The position numbers and the translations under genes are program-made. Positions 9,746 through 20,862 of a DNA stretch of 64,000 nucleotides are shown in pieces (position 1 is the stretch's first letter; every line of letters begins with the position of its first letter). Under the pieces are notes generated by a model. It had not been told where the DNA came from, did not search any database, and saw only the letters and a program-made list of their open reading frames with translations. This stretch comes from Excoecaria cochinchinensis (taxonomy: Eukaryota > Streptophyta > Magnoliopsida > Malpighiales > Euphorbiaceae), in assembly GCA_947683425.1 (NCBI GenBank), contig CANTUQ010000050.1:8052501-8116500 (forward strand), given 5' to 3'.

Positions 9746-11997
9746 TATAGACACCGGGTCCTGAGGAAGCTTAGAGCAGAGGTTACCCAGTGATGAAAAG
9801 TTGTCTATGACACTTATTGAGGAGCAAAAGTGCTAGTTCTACTCCTTGAATCCCATGTTTTTCACATTTTTCCTCTCTTTTAATCTTTTGCACTTTACCG
9901 GAGCTAAAATGATGGTTTTTAGATGTAAAACTTGCGTTTTTTTTATTGACAGAGTCTGTCACTATTTTCCTTTTGGCCCGTCTATCGCTGGCACCTTGCG
10001 TCCATCCTCGGACGCCCGTGATTTACTGATGGACCCCCATGACTCGCGGGTGGACGGGCACGACTTGCTAAGTAATAATTCAGTGGCATTTTTGTAATTT
10101 TTAAAAGAACCTTGAGAGCCTGTCTGTGAGCGTAAGATGCCTATCTATCGTCTCTTTTACATAGACTTGCAGAACGTTTAGCACAGCGGGTTAGGGGGGA
10201 TTTTGTTGGGATCCCACCTGACTCCTACAGGTTCAAAGTTTGAAAATTTTATTTTTCCCTAAGAAAACCTAGACATATTAGTTTGAGTATAAAAAAAAAG
10301 AGAAAAGATAGAATAAGGGGGGATCAACATTTTTTGTGAAAAAAGTTGGGATTTTTAGAGAGAAAAATGGCAGAAGAGAAAAGGAAGAAGAGAGAAAAAA
10401 GTCTTGCTTGGGAGTAAACCTCAAAGGCTTTTAATTAAAAACACAATTTTTATTACTTTTCTGGGTTCAGATCTTCTATTAGAGCATCTCTTCTAGAAAT
10501 CAATCAAAAAGGAAGAATATTTTCTAGAGAAAGAAAGAACATTCTTTCTTAAATTCAAATCTTTTTTGGAGTTCAAGGAGGCACAAAGCACTTTCTGATT
10601 CTCCAAGAGATAAGGAAACAAATCGAGGTTAAGTATTCTGGGCCCAAATATCATTGTTCCGTGTTTAAACTTGAGTTGATAATATGTGATGTGTTTTGAT
10701 CTTGAATATGTGATTTTTTGTGATTTTGGGCTTTTTATTAGTCCAAATAGTTTCTAGGGTCTTAAAAATAATTCTGATATAATTTTAGAATTTAATATGC
10801 ACGTTTGAGGTCGCTCGTGCATGAATGTTGAGTTAGAAAAATTTTTAATGGAGGTTTGAGTTAGTTCTTTGCGTTCTGGGCATGACAGACGGGAAGAAAG
10901 CTTGAGAGACGCCAGTCTCTCAAGCGACAGATGGGATAGAGCATAAGCTTTTCGTCCCACTCGTCGCTGCCTTCTCCACCTGTCCCTCGCTTGTGTGCTC
11001 ATCTATGGGCCCTGTTTAGCCTTCCTTATTTATTTTCATGTATTTTCTTTTGATCTTTTAATGGCCTATTATATGTTTTGTCTTAATTTCATTCCTTAAG
11101 GTATGTAACTTTATTTTTGCCTTTTATGCTTTGATGTCTTTATTTTTTTTTAATTATAGAATAACCATTTATTTATTTAAGTATTTTTATGACTTCATTA
11201 ATGAGTTATTTCTCTTATTTTGGTGGCTTAAATATGTCCTTTCTGCACTTTATCTAATCGCTTTGCTTTATGTTTTAGACTTGTGATAGTAAAGATTTTC
11301 TTGTGCACGTTAATATAAAAAAGTCATCGAAAGTTTTCTATTAACTAATGGGGATTTACTTAATAAAATGGGACCAATTTCCTAATTTCCATTAAAAAAT
11401 GTCATTACCAAAGAAGGGTCTGTGCCTATCAAAATGGGATCATTCATCTCATTTTTTTTAGAAACTATTCAAGGAACTCTTCTATTTTGTAAATATGTAT
11501 GTGGGGACCAATGTTTCCATCCAAATGAATGCCCCGATTTATGTATGTATCTCATTTCCTCATTTTGTATACTTTGTGTTTATTTTTGAGACCATTGTAA
11601 TTATGTTTTATTTAGCACTTTCCTTTGTATGCTTGTGGTGCCCTTCAAATTAATTACATATATCATGTGAGAATGGGAATATTAATTTAATCTTAAAAAC
11701 ACAATTATATGAACATTTGACTAAGGTATAAGTAAGAGTGATGTCTCGAACCTTCTCTGGTTTAGACTTCATAAGGTAATAATAAACTTTTTTAATATTT
11801 TGTTGGGTGGCGTCTCTAAAACCTACCTCTTGGTGCCCACTTAGACAGCTTCGTAGGTTGATTATCAACAATGGAATAGGGGTGACTCCCTGTCTATTGT
11901 GAAGCAACTAGTTTTCACGAGTTGAATGAACCTCCATCCGGTATCGAGTCCTAAAAGCAAACCATCGAGAGTGATCTCGGGTGCCTCGCGGGGGACA
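9746..11997 (+). mobile_element. Tat-like 3' LTR, plus orientation
   Basis: It starts tatagacaccgggtcc (the canonical tg is decayed to ta) and ends cgcgggggaca. The start, the ttttgcactttaccggagc block near 9885-9905 and the end region (gttgggtggcgtctctaaaa) all align with the solo LTR at 33886-35999, and more weakly with the LTRs of 17679-27877. A candidate TATA box, tataaaaaa, is at 10288. The matching 5' LTR was not found upstream. The right boundary falls inside CACTA transposase codons, which shows that the element inserted into that transposon. The adjacent gtcca (11998-12002) would be one target duplicate. Confidence 0.75.
10288..10296 (+). promoter_or_regulatory. Candidate TATA box in LTR
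   Basis: The sequence tataaaaaa after gtttgag lies 540 bp into the LTR and is followed by an A/G-rich leader. It is the only TATA-type sequence in a typical promoter position in this LTR. Confidence 0.35.
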
Positions 11998-12010
11998 GTC
12001 CAAAAATCAT

Positions 12011-15000
12011 ATGTCTATGCAAAAAATGCAAACACATGTGTTATCTTTCTACTGATGAAGTGCATTTTCATTTGCTAAAAAAGGGGATTGTACCCAATTA
12101 TTTTGAGTGGACATGACATGAAGAGCCAATAATTTGTAGCACGTCTGGGGGTAATGAAGTTAGATTGTCAGTAAATGTAGGTGAATTTCAAAAGGGGGCG
12201 AATTTATGACAAGCAATGTATGTGCAACTAAAACTCCTTATGCCCAAATGGTTTTTAATGCAGCGAAATTTTCATTTCAGCCAAATTTACACAATGTCAA
12301 AGAAGAACCCGACCCAACTGCCAAAAATTTCTTAGACTTGCTGAATGCAACTGACCAAGAATTATTGCCAGGTTGTGATAATATGACCCCGTTAAGTTGT
12401 GCTACTCAAACATTGAACATAAAATCTGAAAGTCATATTTCTGATCGCAGTTTAGATAAAATCTTGGCTTGGTACAAGGAATAATTGCCTTCGGATCATA
12501 AAATGGTTGATATTTTTTACATTATAAAAAAGCTTCTTCGAGGCCTTGGTTTGCCAGTAGAAAAAATTGATTGCTATAGATTGGGATGTATGTTGTTCTA
12601 GGGAGTTGATGTTGAATTAAAATATTGCAAATTTTGTAGTCAACCAAAGTTCAAACTAATAAATGCTAATAGGAAGCAGAAATTAGTACCTGGGAAGCAG
12701 ATGTATTATTTCTTGCTAATATGTCTCCAATGTTACCGCATCTCATGTGAGATGGCACAATGAACATGAACAATCAGATGGAATAATGAGCCATCCATCG
12801 AATGCAGTCACATGGAAATATTTCAATAACATCCACCCCGACTTTGCTGCTGAAAGTAGAAATGTGAGGCTAGGTTTAAGCACTGATGGTTTCTAGCCTT
12901 TTGGGTAATCCAGCCAACAATATTCATCATGGTCAATCATAGTAATTCGTTATAATTTGCCTCCATGGATATGTATAAATGAGGCTTATATGTTCTTGAC
13001 AGCGATTGTGCTTAGGCTAAAGAATCAAATGCATAAAATTAATGTATTCTTACGACTATTGATATCTGAGTTGCAACAACTATGGGAATTCGGTGTGCTA
13101 ACATATGATGTGTCTGGTCAATAGAATTTTATGATGAGAGCAGCTTTGATGTGGACAGTTAGTGATTTTCCTACCTATGTTATATTGTTTGGATGGAGCA
13201 TGGCTGGAAAATTAGCTTGCCTTTATTGTGGTAATGATTCTAATGCTTTTTATCTTTCTAATGGGTATAAAACATCTTGGTTTGACAATCACAGGAAATT
13301 CCTCCCTCTAGATCATCCATTTAGATGTAATAAATAAAGGTTCATTAAGAATAAAGTTGTTCAAGCACCTCCTTCCCCTAATAGATCCGGTGAACAAATC
13401 TTACAGGAGATTAATGAATTAGGGTTGCTAAAAGTGATAGAAGTTGAAGTCGAAGAAGTAAATAATAGCATTATTAAAACTTTGGTTGGAAAAAACGTAA
13501 CATCTTCTAGGATTTGCCATATTAGAAATCAAATTTGATACGGCATAATATAGACTTGATACATATAGAAAAAAATATTTTTGACAATATCTTCAACATC
13601 ATAATGAATATTGAAGGGAGGACAAAAGATAATGCAAAATCACGTGCTGATTTAAAATTATTTTGCAAAAGAAATGAGTTAGACAGAGATCCTCACACAG
13701 GAAAATGCCCAAAAGCGTGTTATACTTTAGACAAGAGACAGAAGGAAGTTTTTTGTGACTGGTTAAGAAGCCTAAAGTTTTCGGATGGTTATGTTTCAAA
13801 CTTAGCAAGGTGTGTAGACATGAGAAAGTATAAATTATTCGAAATGAAAAGTTATGATTGCCATGTATTCATGCAAAGACTAATGCCAGTTGTTTTTCGG
13901 GAATTATTGCCAACAAAGGTATGGGAAGCTGTAACTGAGTTAAGTTTGTTTTTCAAAACCTTAACTTTATTTGAGATAAATTTGGCTGACATGGAAAAAT
14001 TGGAATTAAAAATTCCAGTAATCCTATACAAATTAGAAGGGATTTTCCCTCCAAGATTCTTTGACATTATGGAACATTTACCTATACATTTAACAGTGGA
14101 GGCAAAACTGGCTGGACCAGTTCAATATAGATGGATGTATCCCTTTGAGAGGTAATTACAAGTGGTATTTATATGTATAAACTTGTAGTTTGTTATGATA
14201 AGTAATTTGAATCACACTTGCTATGTAGGTATTTGTATCACTTGAAAAAAAAAAGAAGAACAAAGCCAGAGTTGAAGGTTCAATATGTAATGTATATTTG
14301 CTCGAAGAAGCAAATACATTTTGTTCCCATTATTTTGAGCCACATGTCCACACAAGATACAAAAAAGTTTCTCGTAATGACGACGGGGGTGAAACAAGTG
14401 AAAATTATAGAAACTTATCTATTTTCACCTACCATAGTTGATTATATGAACGTTCAACTAGAAAAATGCTCACAGAAGAGGAATTAGAGGCCATGGTTAC
14501 ATTTTGCTGAATTGCCCAGAGGTTCAATCTTTCTTGCAATAAGTTTAACTTATTGTTTTAAATTGATCATTTAGTTTATGAGATAAAGGGTGGTATGAAC
14601 TTATATAATGTTATTGGTAGTTGTAGTTGATATGAGGAATAATTACGGGAGCTAATGCCAGAAATAACATAAAATGACATCAATAAGGAAGTTAAAAAGC
14701 ACTTTCATAAATGGTTCAAGACATATGTAAGTTTTGACTTCAAATATAGTACATGAAAGATATAGTTTTTTCATCATAGTTTAAATGACACTAGACTATC
14801 TCATTCTGTAGGCATCAGAAAATCCAATTGAAAATAATTTCATCTCAGATCTTGCGAAAGGAACATTGCGGACTGTTAAATCTTATTCAGTGTATTTCGT
14901 CAATGAATACAAATTTCATATGCAATCTCATGGTTATAAGAAGGCAACAATAAATAGTGGGGTTTGCATTCAGGGGGAATTGATGGATTATTATGGTAAA

Positions 15001-15548
15001 ACTATTAAGACACTTAAAATTGAGTACCCCGCAATGCCAATAAAACGTTTTATAATATTTAAGTGTGAATGGTTTGATCCAACACTTAAAGTCGAAACAA
15101 AAATGCATAGTAGATACAACATTGTTGAAATCAACCAGCGAAGAACATTTTCTAACTTTGAACCTTTTGTGCTAGCAATGAAAGCAATGTAGGTTTATTA
15201 TATTCCTTTTTCTAGCTTAAGATGAGATAAGTTAGATTGGTTGGCAGTTTGCAAAGTAAAACCTAGAGGCATTTTTAAAATGAAAGCAATAAGACAAATA
15301 AACGAATTGAAAGTGAAGCATTTCAGGAAGAAGAAATGGAGGTTCATAAAATAAATGCAAGTTTAGCATATAAAGATAATGAACCTTTGAACAATCCAGA
15401 TAATGAATATACTGATATTGCATATGAAGAGGAGGATGAATCTACAGAGGGTGATAGATCTGAAGAGGATCTTGAATTTGATTCTAATTATTCGAAAAAT
15501 GAATATGATTATGATAATTATTTACAACTGAGTGATAATAGTGACTAA
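12011..15548 (+). pseudogene. CACTA transposase (TNP2-like) pseudogene
   Basis: Coding begins in the N-terminal zinc motif (CLCKKCKHMCYLSTDEVHF) right after the LTR. Recognisable blocks follow in the TNP2 order: DLLNATDQELLPGC and LNIKSESHISD (12206-12484); KIDCYRLGCMLF; NIHPDFAAESRNVRLGLSTDGF; VLTYDVSGQ.NFMMRAALMWT (about 13090-13160); GKLACLYC, TSWFDNHRKFLPLDHPFRCNK; HIEKNIFDNI...NIEGRTKDN (13535-14155); CEWFDPT and YNIVEINQRR (14866-15192). An acidic tail, EEEDESTEGDRSEEDLEFD, ends at 15548. Several gt..ag introns separate the blocks. In intact elements the enzyme binds the subterminal repeats and cuts the ends in the nucleus. More than a dozen stops and frameshifts make this copy inactive. 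Confidence 0.88.
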
Positions 15549-15684
15549 TTCCTTGTACAAATTTTATATCACGTGAGAAAATTTATTAATGTAAACACAA
15601 TATATCGTTTTATATTTAATTTTTTTATAGAAATGAAATTTTCTATTAGTTAACTAATCAATTTCATACATTTTAGGTAAAAAA

Positions 15685-16036
15685 ATGCAGAATAAGAGGA
15701 AGACTTCTAATATGCTACCTCCAAGGATGAGGTTACCCCCCATCAGTCTCCCCTACTGAAAGTCCAGCAGAGGGATCACTATCTCCTCCATCTGCCCCTT
15801 CAAATATGGACACATATTCATTACCACAGCGTTCCCCATGCCTTGCATCTACCCCTATTACTACATCATCTACCTTTCCATCAACCACAACTGCTACTTC
15901 ATTGACACAAGCTCCTGCAGCAGACAATCCGTCTATACCATCACAGATATCAGAGATAAAAATAATTAAAGGTCCTATGCTTGGAGCAATTAGAGTGGAT
16001 GGAAGGATGTACATTACCATTGACAAAAATCAATGA
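15685..16036 (+). pseudogene. Second gene of the CACTA element (Ser/Thr/Pro-rich), broken
   Basis: The ATG at 15685 gives MQNKRKTSNMLPPRMRLPP, and a frameshift near 15750 leads into SPSVSPTESPAEGSLSPPSA. It then runs to GPMLGAIRVDGRMYITIDK and stops at 16034-16036. CACTA elements usually carry a second gene (TNPA-type, binding subterminal repeats) downstream of the transposase. The position and the low-complexity start of this one fit, but no conserved TNPA domain can be read. Confidence 0.45.
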
Positions 16037-16428
16037 ATTATTAATATATAATTTTATATTAATTTTATAGTGCTTCATTTGAAAAGATTATGAAATTTCT
16101 TGTCTATTAAATTGATTCCATCTGGAAAGTGTTCCGCTCCATTACAGGTACATTCAAGGAGAATATTGATTTCCATCAACCACCGCTACTACTTCATCGA
16201 CATAAGCTCTTGCAGCAGAAAATTCGTCTATACCATCACAGATAGCAGAGATAGAAACAGTTAAAGGTCCTAAGCCTTGACAGTAATTAATGAATTATTA
16301 ATATATAATTTTATATTAATTTTATAGTGTTTCATTTGAAAAGATTATGAAATTGCTTGTCTATTAGATTGATTCCATCTGGAAAGTGTTCCTGCTCGAT
16401 TACAGGTACATTCAAGGAAAAAATTAAT
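15872..16428 (+). repeat. Tandem segmental duplication inside the CACTA element
   Basis: The segment 15872-16165 is repeated at 16169-16428. Shared words include gtctataccatcacagata, gaattattaatatataattt and gattccatctggaaagtgtt. The second copy lacks about 40 bp in the middle (after taaaggtcctaagcctt). The duplication covers the end of the second gene and its next exon. Confidence 0.85.
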
Positions 16429-16429
16429 T

Positions 16430-17054
16430 TTAATGGTTATTTATGGAAGAACGTCTCTGTAGGCAAATTTTCCTATGGATATTCATTCCATAACTAAATT
16501 AACAACGAAAATATGATTTTCTCAGGTAAATATAAATATGGAAACTCCAATTCTGTTGGCAAACTTACCTACGAAATTTTCCTTTCGTAACTAATTTCGC
16601 TATGAAAATATAATTTCGTAGTAAAATTTAACTACGAAACTCCAATTCTGTAGGCAAACTTAACTACAAAATTTTCATTCTGGAACTAATTTCCCTACGG
16701 AGATGTACTTCCGTGGTAAAATTTAACTACGAAAATCCAATTCCATTTACCTACAAAATTCTCATTCCGTAACTAATTTACCTACGAAAATATACTTTCG
16801 TAGTAAAATTTAACTGTGGAAAATAAAATTTAACTATGGAAAAACATTCCGTAGTAAATTTTACCTACGAAAATATTTACTCCGTAGGTAATTTTTACTA
16901 CAGAAAAAACAATTCAGTTGTTAAAAGTTTACTATTATCATATGAGCGACGACTATGTCCATCGGTAATTTCCATCGGCAATTTCAATTTCCTACGGAAT
17001 ATAGTGACTTTTCGTCGTAATTTTCCATAGGAATTCACTATTTTTCTTATAGTT
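16430..17054 (+). repeat. CACTA subterminal repeat zone and right end
   Basis: Many short units of the type tacctacgaaaattttc / ttccgtagtaaaatttaac occur in both orientations, as expected for transposase-binding subterminal repeats of En/Spm elements. The terminal sequence is ttttcttatagtt. Confidence 0.8.
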
Positions 17055-17173
17055 TGGGTTTTTGATTTAGTTTGGGAGTGTGTAATTTTTTTATAGATAT
17101 AGATTATGCATAGGATATTAAGAAATATATTAGTAACTTAACCTAATTATTAATTAAATTTCTGTGAAAACAA

Positions 17174-17672
17174 ATGCTCATAAAGAATTCTTTACTGTTA
17201 TTTTACACTATAAGGGAGTTATGTGCATGGATGGATATTATGGCAGTGAAGTTATGCATTTTAACTGGTGTGATATTGATTCAAAGACTATATGCTGATG
17301 GATATGTGAGATACTTTTACAAGCCTCCAATATATGTTTATAGGGGCTCCTTGAGGCCATTAGATAGTGAGGTTTTTGAAATATGTTTAACTATTGATAA
17401 GAAGAGCAAAGAAATATATATTTATGTCAATCATTTCATAGGAGATATGCTACTAGATTTGAAAGAAAATGGAACTCCTTATAGGAACCGTATACTTATG
17501 CCTGGTGCAACCAAGGATGAAAGGTGACCAACTTGGATTGCATTGAGAGATTATGTTGACAATCAATCTCCTGTTAGGGTTAGGAATAAAGAGAAACAAG
17601 GTGAGACTAACTTAGGGTATATAAAGGAAGAAATGGATTGGATTTTTTCTATAATAAATAAAAATTTTTAAG
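17174..17672 (+). pseudogene. MULE transposase, N-terminal part
   Basis: The frame contains GYVRYFYKPPIYVYRGSLRP, LDSEVFEICLTI and IYIYVNHF. This matches the N-terminal PB1-like domain of plant MULE proteins (...LRPL.SD.D...M......EI.IYV.H). A TGA at 17525-17527 stops the frame, but the same frame goes on (PTWIALRDYVDNQSPVRVRN) to about 17672, just before the retrotransposon. The remainder of the protein resumes at 27878 on the far side. Confidence 0.75.
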
Positions 17673-18816
17673 TAGGTCTGTGACGCCCACCAAACCTCGG
17701 GAGACCCCAAAGATCCGCCTTTAGGGTGATTGGGAGAGGTTCACGGAAACTTACAAGAGATTGCAAGGGCGTCTATTTTGGGCAACAATGAGGTTTCTTG
17801 GAGTGGCCACCCAATAAAACATTGGGAAAGGTCGTCTAGCCTCAATGAGCCTAAAACAACGCATATGCATCCATTTTGGGCAAGCTAGAGATATTTTGGA
17901 GACCCCACCCCAATAAAACATTGGGATGATCCTCTAACCTTATGGAACCTAGGACTATGCAAATTGGACCTATTTTGGCAACAAGAGATATTTTGGAGAC
18001 CCCACCCCAATGAGACATTGAGATGGTCCTCTAATCTCATTGAGCCTAAGACCAGAGATGATTCGGAACTTCCCATTTATTCATACCTTGATTAAATTAT
18101 AATTGAGTTTTGAATTTAAGATTTTATCCCTTTTCTCATTCATTTTTAATGCAATAATTAGAGCGCATATCAATCACATAATAAAACGGTAAATAAAAGC
18201 AAGATTAAAATAAGGTAAATAAAAGTATAATAAATTACAATAAAACTAGGGGCGAAATACAACCCGCAATGTAAATGAAATGTAAATTATACATAAAACG
18301 GGGTATTTATTAAGGATGAGGACATTGGTTCCCGCATGCATAGTTAAAGGAAATAATTTTCAAGTGACAATTTATTTGGATAAAAAAACTAGGACATTGG
18401 TCCCATTTTATTAGAAAAAATTTAACTTATTTATAAAAATATTTTTGTGTGATTTTTAATTAAACGTGCATAAAATAAATGATTTTATTAATAATTACAT
18501 GATAAATAAATTAAAAATACAAATAAAGGAAAAATAATAAATACAATAAAAAGATAAGTCCCTGAATCTCCTCCTTCGTTCGCAATGATGCTCAAACATG
18601 ACAAAAATAAGTATTTGAAAATAAAAACAAACACAAATAAAATAATGCTAGTAATTAAATCAAAAAATCAATTAAATATATAAAATAATAAATAACAAAT
18701 TAAAATAGATAAAATATGCATTATGGATGATAAATAAATTAACTAACATAATAAATCAAATAAAGTAGCATATTAACAAATTAAAACAAATAAAAACACA
18801 AATTATGATGATGATG

Positions 18817-18817
<1 letters not shown>

Positions 18818-18892
<75 letters not shown>
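18818..18892. repeat. AAT microsatellite in the 3' LTR
   Basis: About 25 aat units after atgatgatgat. The corresponding place in the other LTR (26575-26660) has aat units followed by about ten gat units, so the two copies diverged by repeat-length and motif change. Confidence 0.9.
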
Positions 18893-18895
<3 letters not shown>

Positions 18896-19732
18896 CAACA
18901 ACAAAAAGGAAGAACGAACAAATAAATAAGATAAAGTAAAAAAAAAATTAAAAATGTTAAATCTATATCTAAAATCATATAAAATAAATAAATAAACGAT
19001 AAATTAAAAGATTTACATGATGACTAATTAAATATAAACAAAAATAAATAAAAGAAAAATAAAATTAAGAGATCGAGTCTAGGATGTTTACCCTCAGATT
19101 TCGGATTTGATGGAGGAAAAATATGATTGATTTTCCTTATTTTGATTCACAAAGTAGAAATAATAAAAATTAAAATTTTATTCCAAAAGAAAATTACTTA
19201 AAATAATAGAAGAAAATAAATTAATTTTCAAAAACAAAAAATTGATTTCTTTGTCTCAAGTATGATTATTGATTAAAATTAAAAAAAAAAAAGGAAGAAA
19301 AGAAATTTAATTCCCAAAAACAAAGAATTATTTTCTTTGTTTCAAGAAATTATAATTGATAAAAAAACAAATTTCAAGAACAAATAATTATTTTCTTTGT
19401 CTCAAGAAAAATTTTTGATTAAAAATTAAATTTTTAACCTTAATAATTTTTATTTGGAGAAGAAAAATAAAAGAAATGTAGAGAAAATTCTTGGAGAAGA
19501 AGAAGAAAAGTAAAATGAAGATTTTTTTTATCAAAAGAGAATTCCCCCTTCCTTTTTTCTAAATTTTTCTATTTAAATGAGTAAAAATGAAAAAAAAAAT
19601 CATTAATTAAGGAAGAAAATAGAATTTTTATTAAATTCCCCTTAATTTGGGTGCAAAAAAGAAAATTATCATTAAAAATCCCGAAAAAAATGTGAAAAAG
19701 TAAAAAAAAATAAAAAAAAAGCGGAAAAAATG

Positions 19733-19920
19733 GGCGAAAAACGCGTTTGCAGCAGACCAGGGGCGACCAAAGCCCGTCGGTGCGCACTACGGGCGTCGGG
19801 CGCACGCTCGCCCAGCGCGGAGCGACGCCTCGCGCACGGGCTACCCTCGGCGCGTCGCTCGCTAGCTCTCCGTGCGCAGGCGGGAGCGCGCTGCTGCCGC
19901 AGCGCGCCGACGCGGCCGAA
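19733..19920. repeat. GC-rich island in the 3' LTR
   Basis: About 190 bp with roughly 70 percent G+C, in sequence that is otherwise below 25 percent. It is made of degenerate gcgcgcg/ggcgtcgg-type words (cgggcgcacgctcgcccagc). Open frames exist on both strands, but neither has a recognisable domain. It is shorter and rearranged in the other LTR (27505-27656). Confidence 0.8.
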
Positions 19921-20142
19921 TTTTTTTGTTTTTTTTAAATCTAACCAAAAATACAATAATTTTCAAACTCCATTTTTAAAATTTAATTTTTAATACATTT
20001 ATTATTATTATTATTTTATTTTTTATTCTAAAAAATAAATTTAACAAGTAAATCATCATTTTTAACCTTTTTGTCTGTAAACAGGCATCTAATCATCATT
20101 GGGTAACTCTGATTTAGGCTGACTCAAGACCCGGTGTCTACA

Positions 20143-20161
20143 GTTGCCCCCAGTTTTGGGG
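20143..20161 (-). other. Polypurine tract of the Tat-like element
   Basis: On the minus strand, ccccaaaactgggggcaac precedes the LTR start tgtagacaccggg. The tract is nearly identical to the one at 9731-9745. Confidence 0.8.
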
Positions 20162-20304
20162 AAGCTAGTGCACAGGTGCCTAGGTGAGCCAAAATTTAGA
20201 GAAAAAAAGGAAAGAGACACGTACCTGAGGTAGCTATCTTTTTCAAACTGGACAATGTTGTTGGGGTGGTTATTTGCCTGCTTGTCTGTATGTTATTCTT
20301 TGCT

Positions 20305-20862
20305 AAAGCGAGTTACCGTGATCGTGTAAATCCTCGTTGAAGTGGTATTTACCGTCAGCATGTAAATCCTTGTTCAAGCAGTAGTGCCATGGTCGTGCTA
20401 ACCTTCCGTGGAATGGTAGTGCCGTCATCGTGCTAACCCTTGTGAAATGTGAAGCGGTAGTGTTGTGATCTTGCTAACCCTCCGTGGAGTGGTAGTGCCG
20501 TCATCGTGCTAACCCTTCTGAAGTGGTAGTGTCGTGGTCGTGCTAACCTTCCGTAGAATGGTAGTGCCGCCATCGTGCTAACCCTTGTGAGATGTGAAGC
20601 GGTAGTGCTGTGATCGTGCTAACCCTCCGTGGAGTGGTAGTGCCGTCATCGTGCTAACCCTTCTAAAGTGGTAGTGTCGTGGTCGTGCTAACCTTCCGTA
20701 GAATGGTAGTGCCGCCATCGTGCTAACCCTTCTGAGATTTGAAGTGGTAGTGCCGTGATCGTGCTAACCTTCCGTGGAGTGATAGTGCCGTCATCGTGCT
20801 AGCCCTTCTGAAGTGGTAGTGTCGTGGTCGTGCTAACTTTCCGTAGAGTGATAGTGCCGCCT
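20305..20862 (-). repeat. 35-bp tandem repeats with four-monomer higher-order period
   Basis: Monomers of 34, 35, 35 and 41 bp share gtagtgccgtcatcgtgcta + accctt. The order repeats: gtcgtggtcg/ttccgtagaatg, then gccgccatcg/gagatgtgaagcg, then gctgtgatcg/ctccgtggagtg, then gccgtcatcg/cttctgaagtg. This gives a unit of about 145 bp in three phased copies, with degenerate monomers at the left. The array lies in the 3' UTR, just before the polypurine tract. Confidence 0.88.

Larger units (their letters stand above)
12003..17054 (+). mobile_element. CACTA (En/Spm) transposon, 5' truncated
   Basis: It contains a broken TNP2-type transposase (12011-15548), a second broken gene (15685-16036) and a long subterminal repeat zone (16430-17040). 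It ends in ttttcttatagtt (17042-17054), close to the ttttcttgtagtg end of CACTA elements. The left TIR, left subterminal repeats and the first part of the transposase are missing, because the sequence begins abruptly at the LTR edge (11997). Nothing resembling the lost left half is present upstream in the window. Confidence 0.8.
17679..20142 (-). repeat. 3' LTR of the Tat-like element
   Basis: 2464 bp, tgtgacgcccacc to cccggtgtctaca on the plus strand. It carries an AAT microsatellite (18818-18892) and a GC-rich island (19733-19920). It aligns along its length with 25477-27877. Differences are frequent enough to suggest an old insertion, and the microsatellite and GC island differ most. Confidence 0.85.

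Noticed and set aside
17885..18076. Internally repetitive minus-strand frame (two copies of a 63-codon segment)
   Set aside because: It comes from a short tandem duplication (gagatattttggagacccca) within the LTR, not from a gene.
18781..18978. Poly-tyrosine minus-strand frame, and its counterpart at 26536-26754
   Set aside because: Translation of LTR microsatellites.
19672..19993. Arg/Ala-rich open frames on both strands of the LTR GC island
   Set aside because: They arise from GC-rich low-complexity words within an LTR, and the frames are not kept in the other LTR copy.
20305..20862. Possible minisatellite gene or array of RNA genes
   Set aside because: Its position next to a polypurine tract and LTR explains it as an element 3' UTR. 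No RNA fold or promoter boxes were seen.
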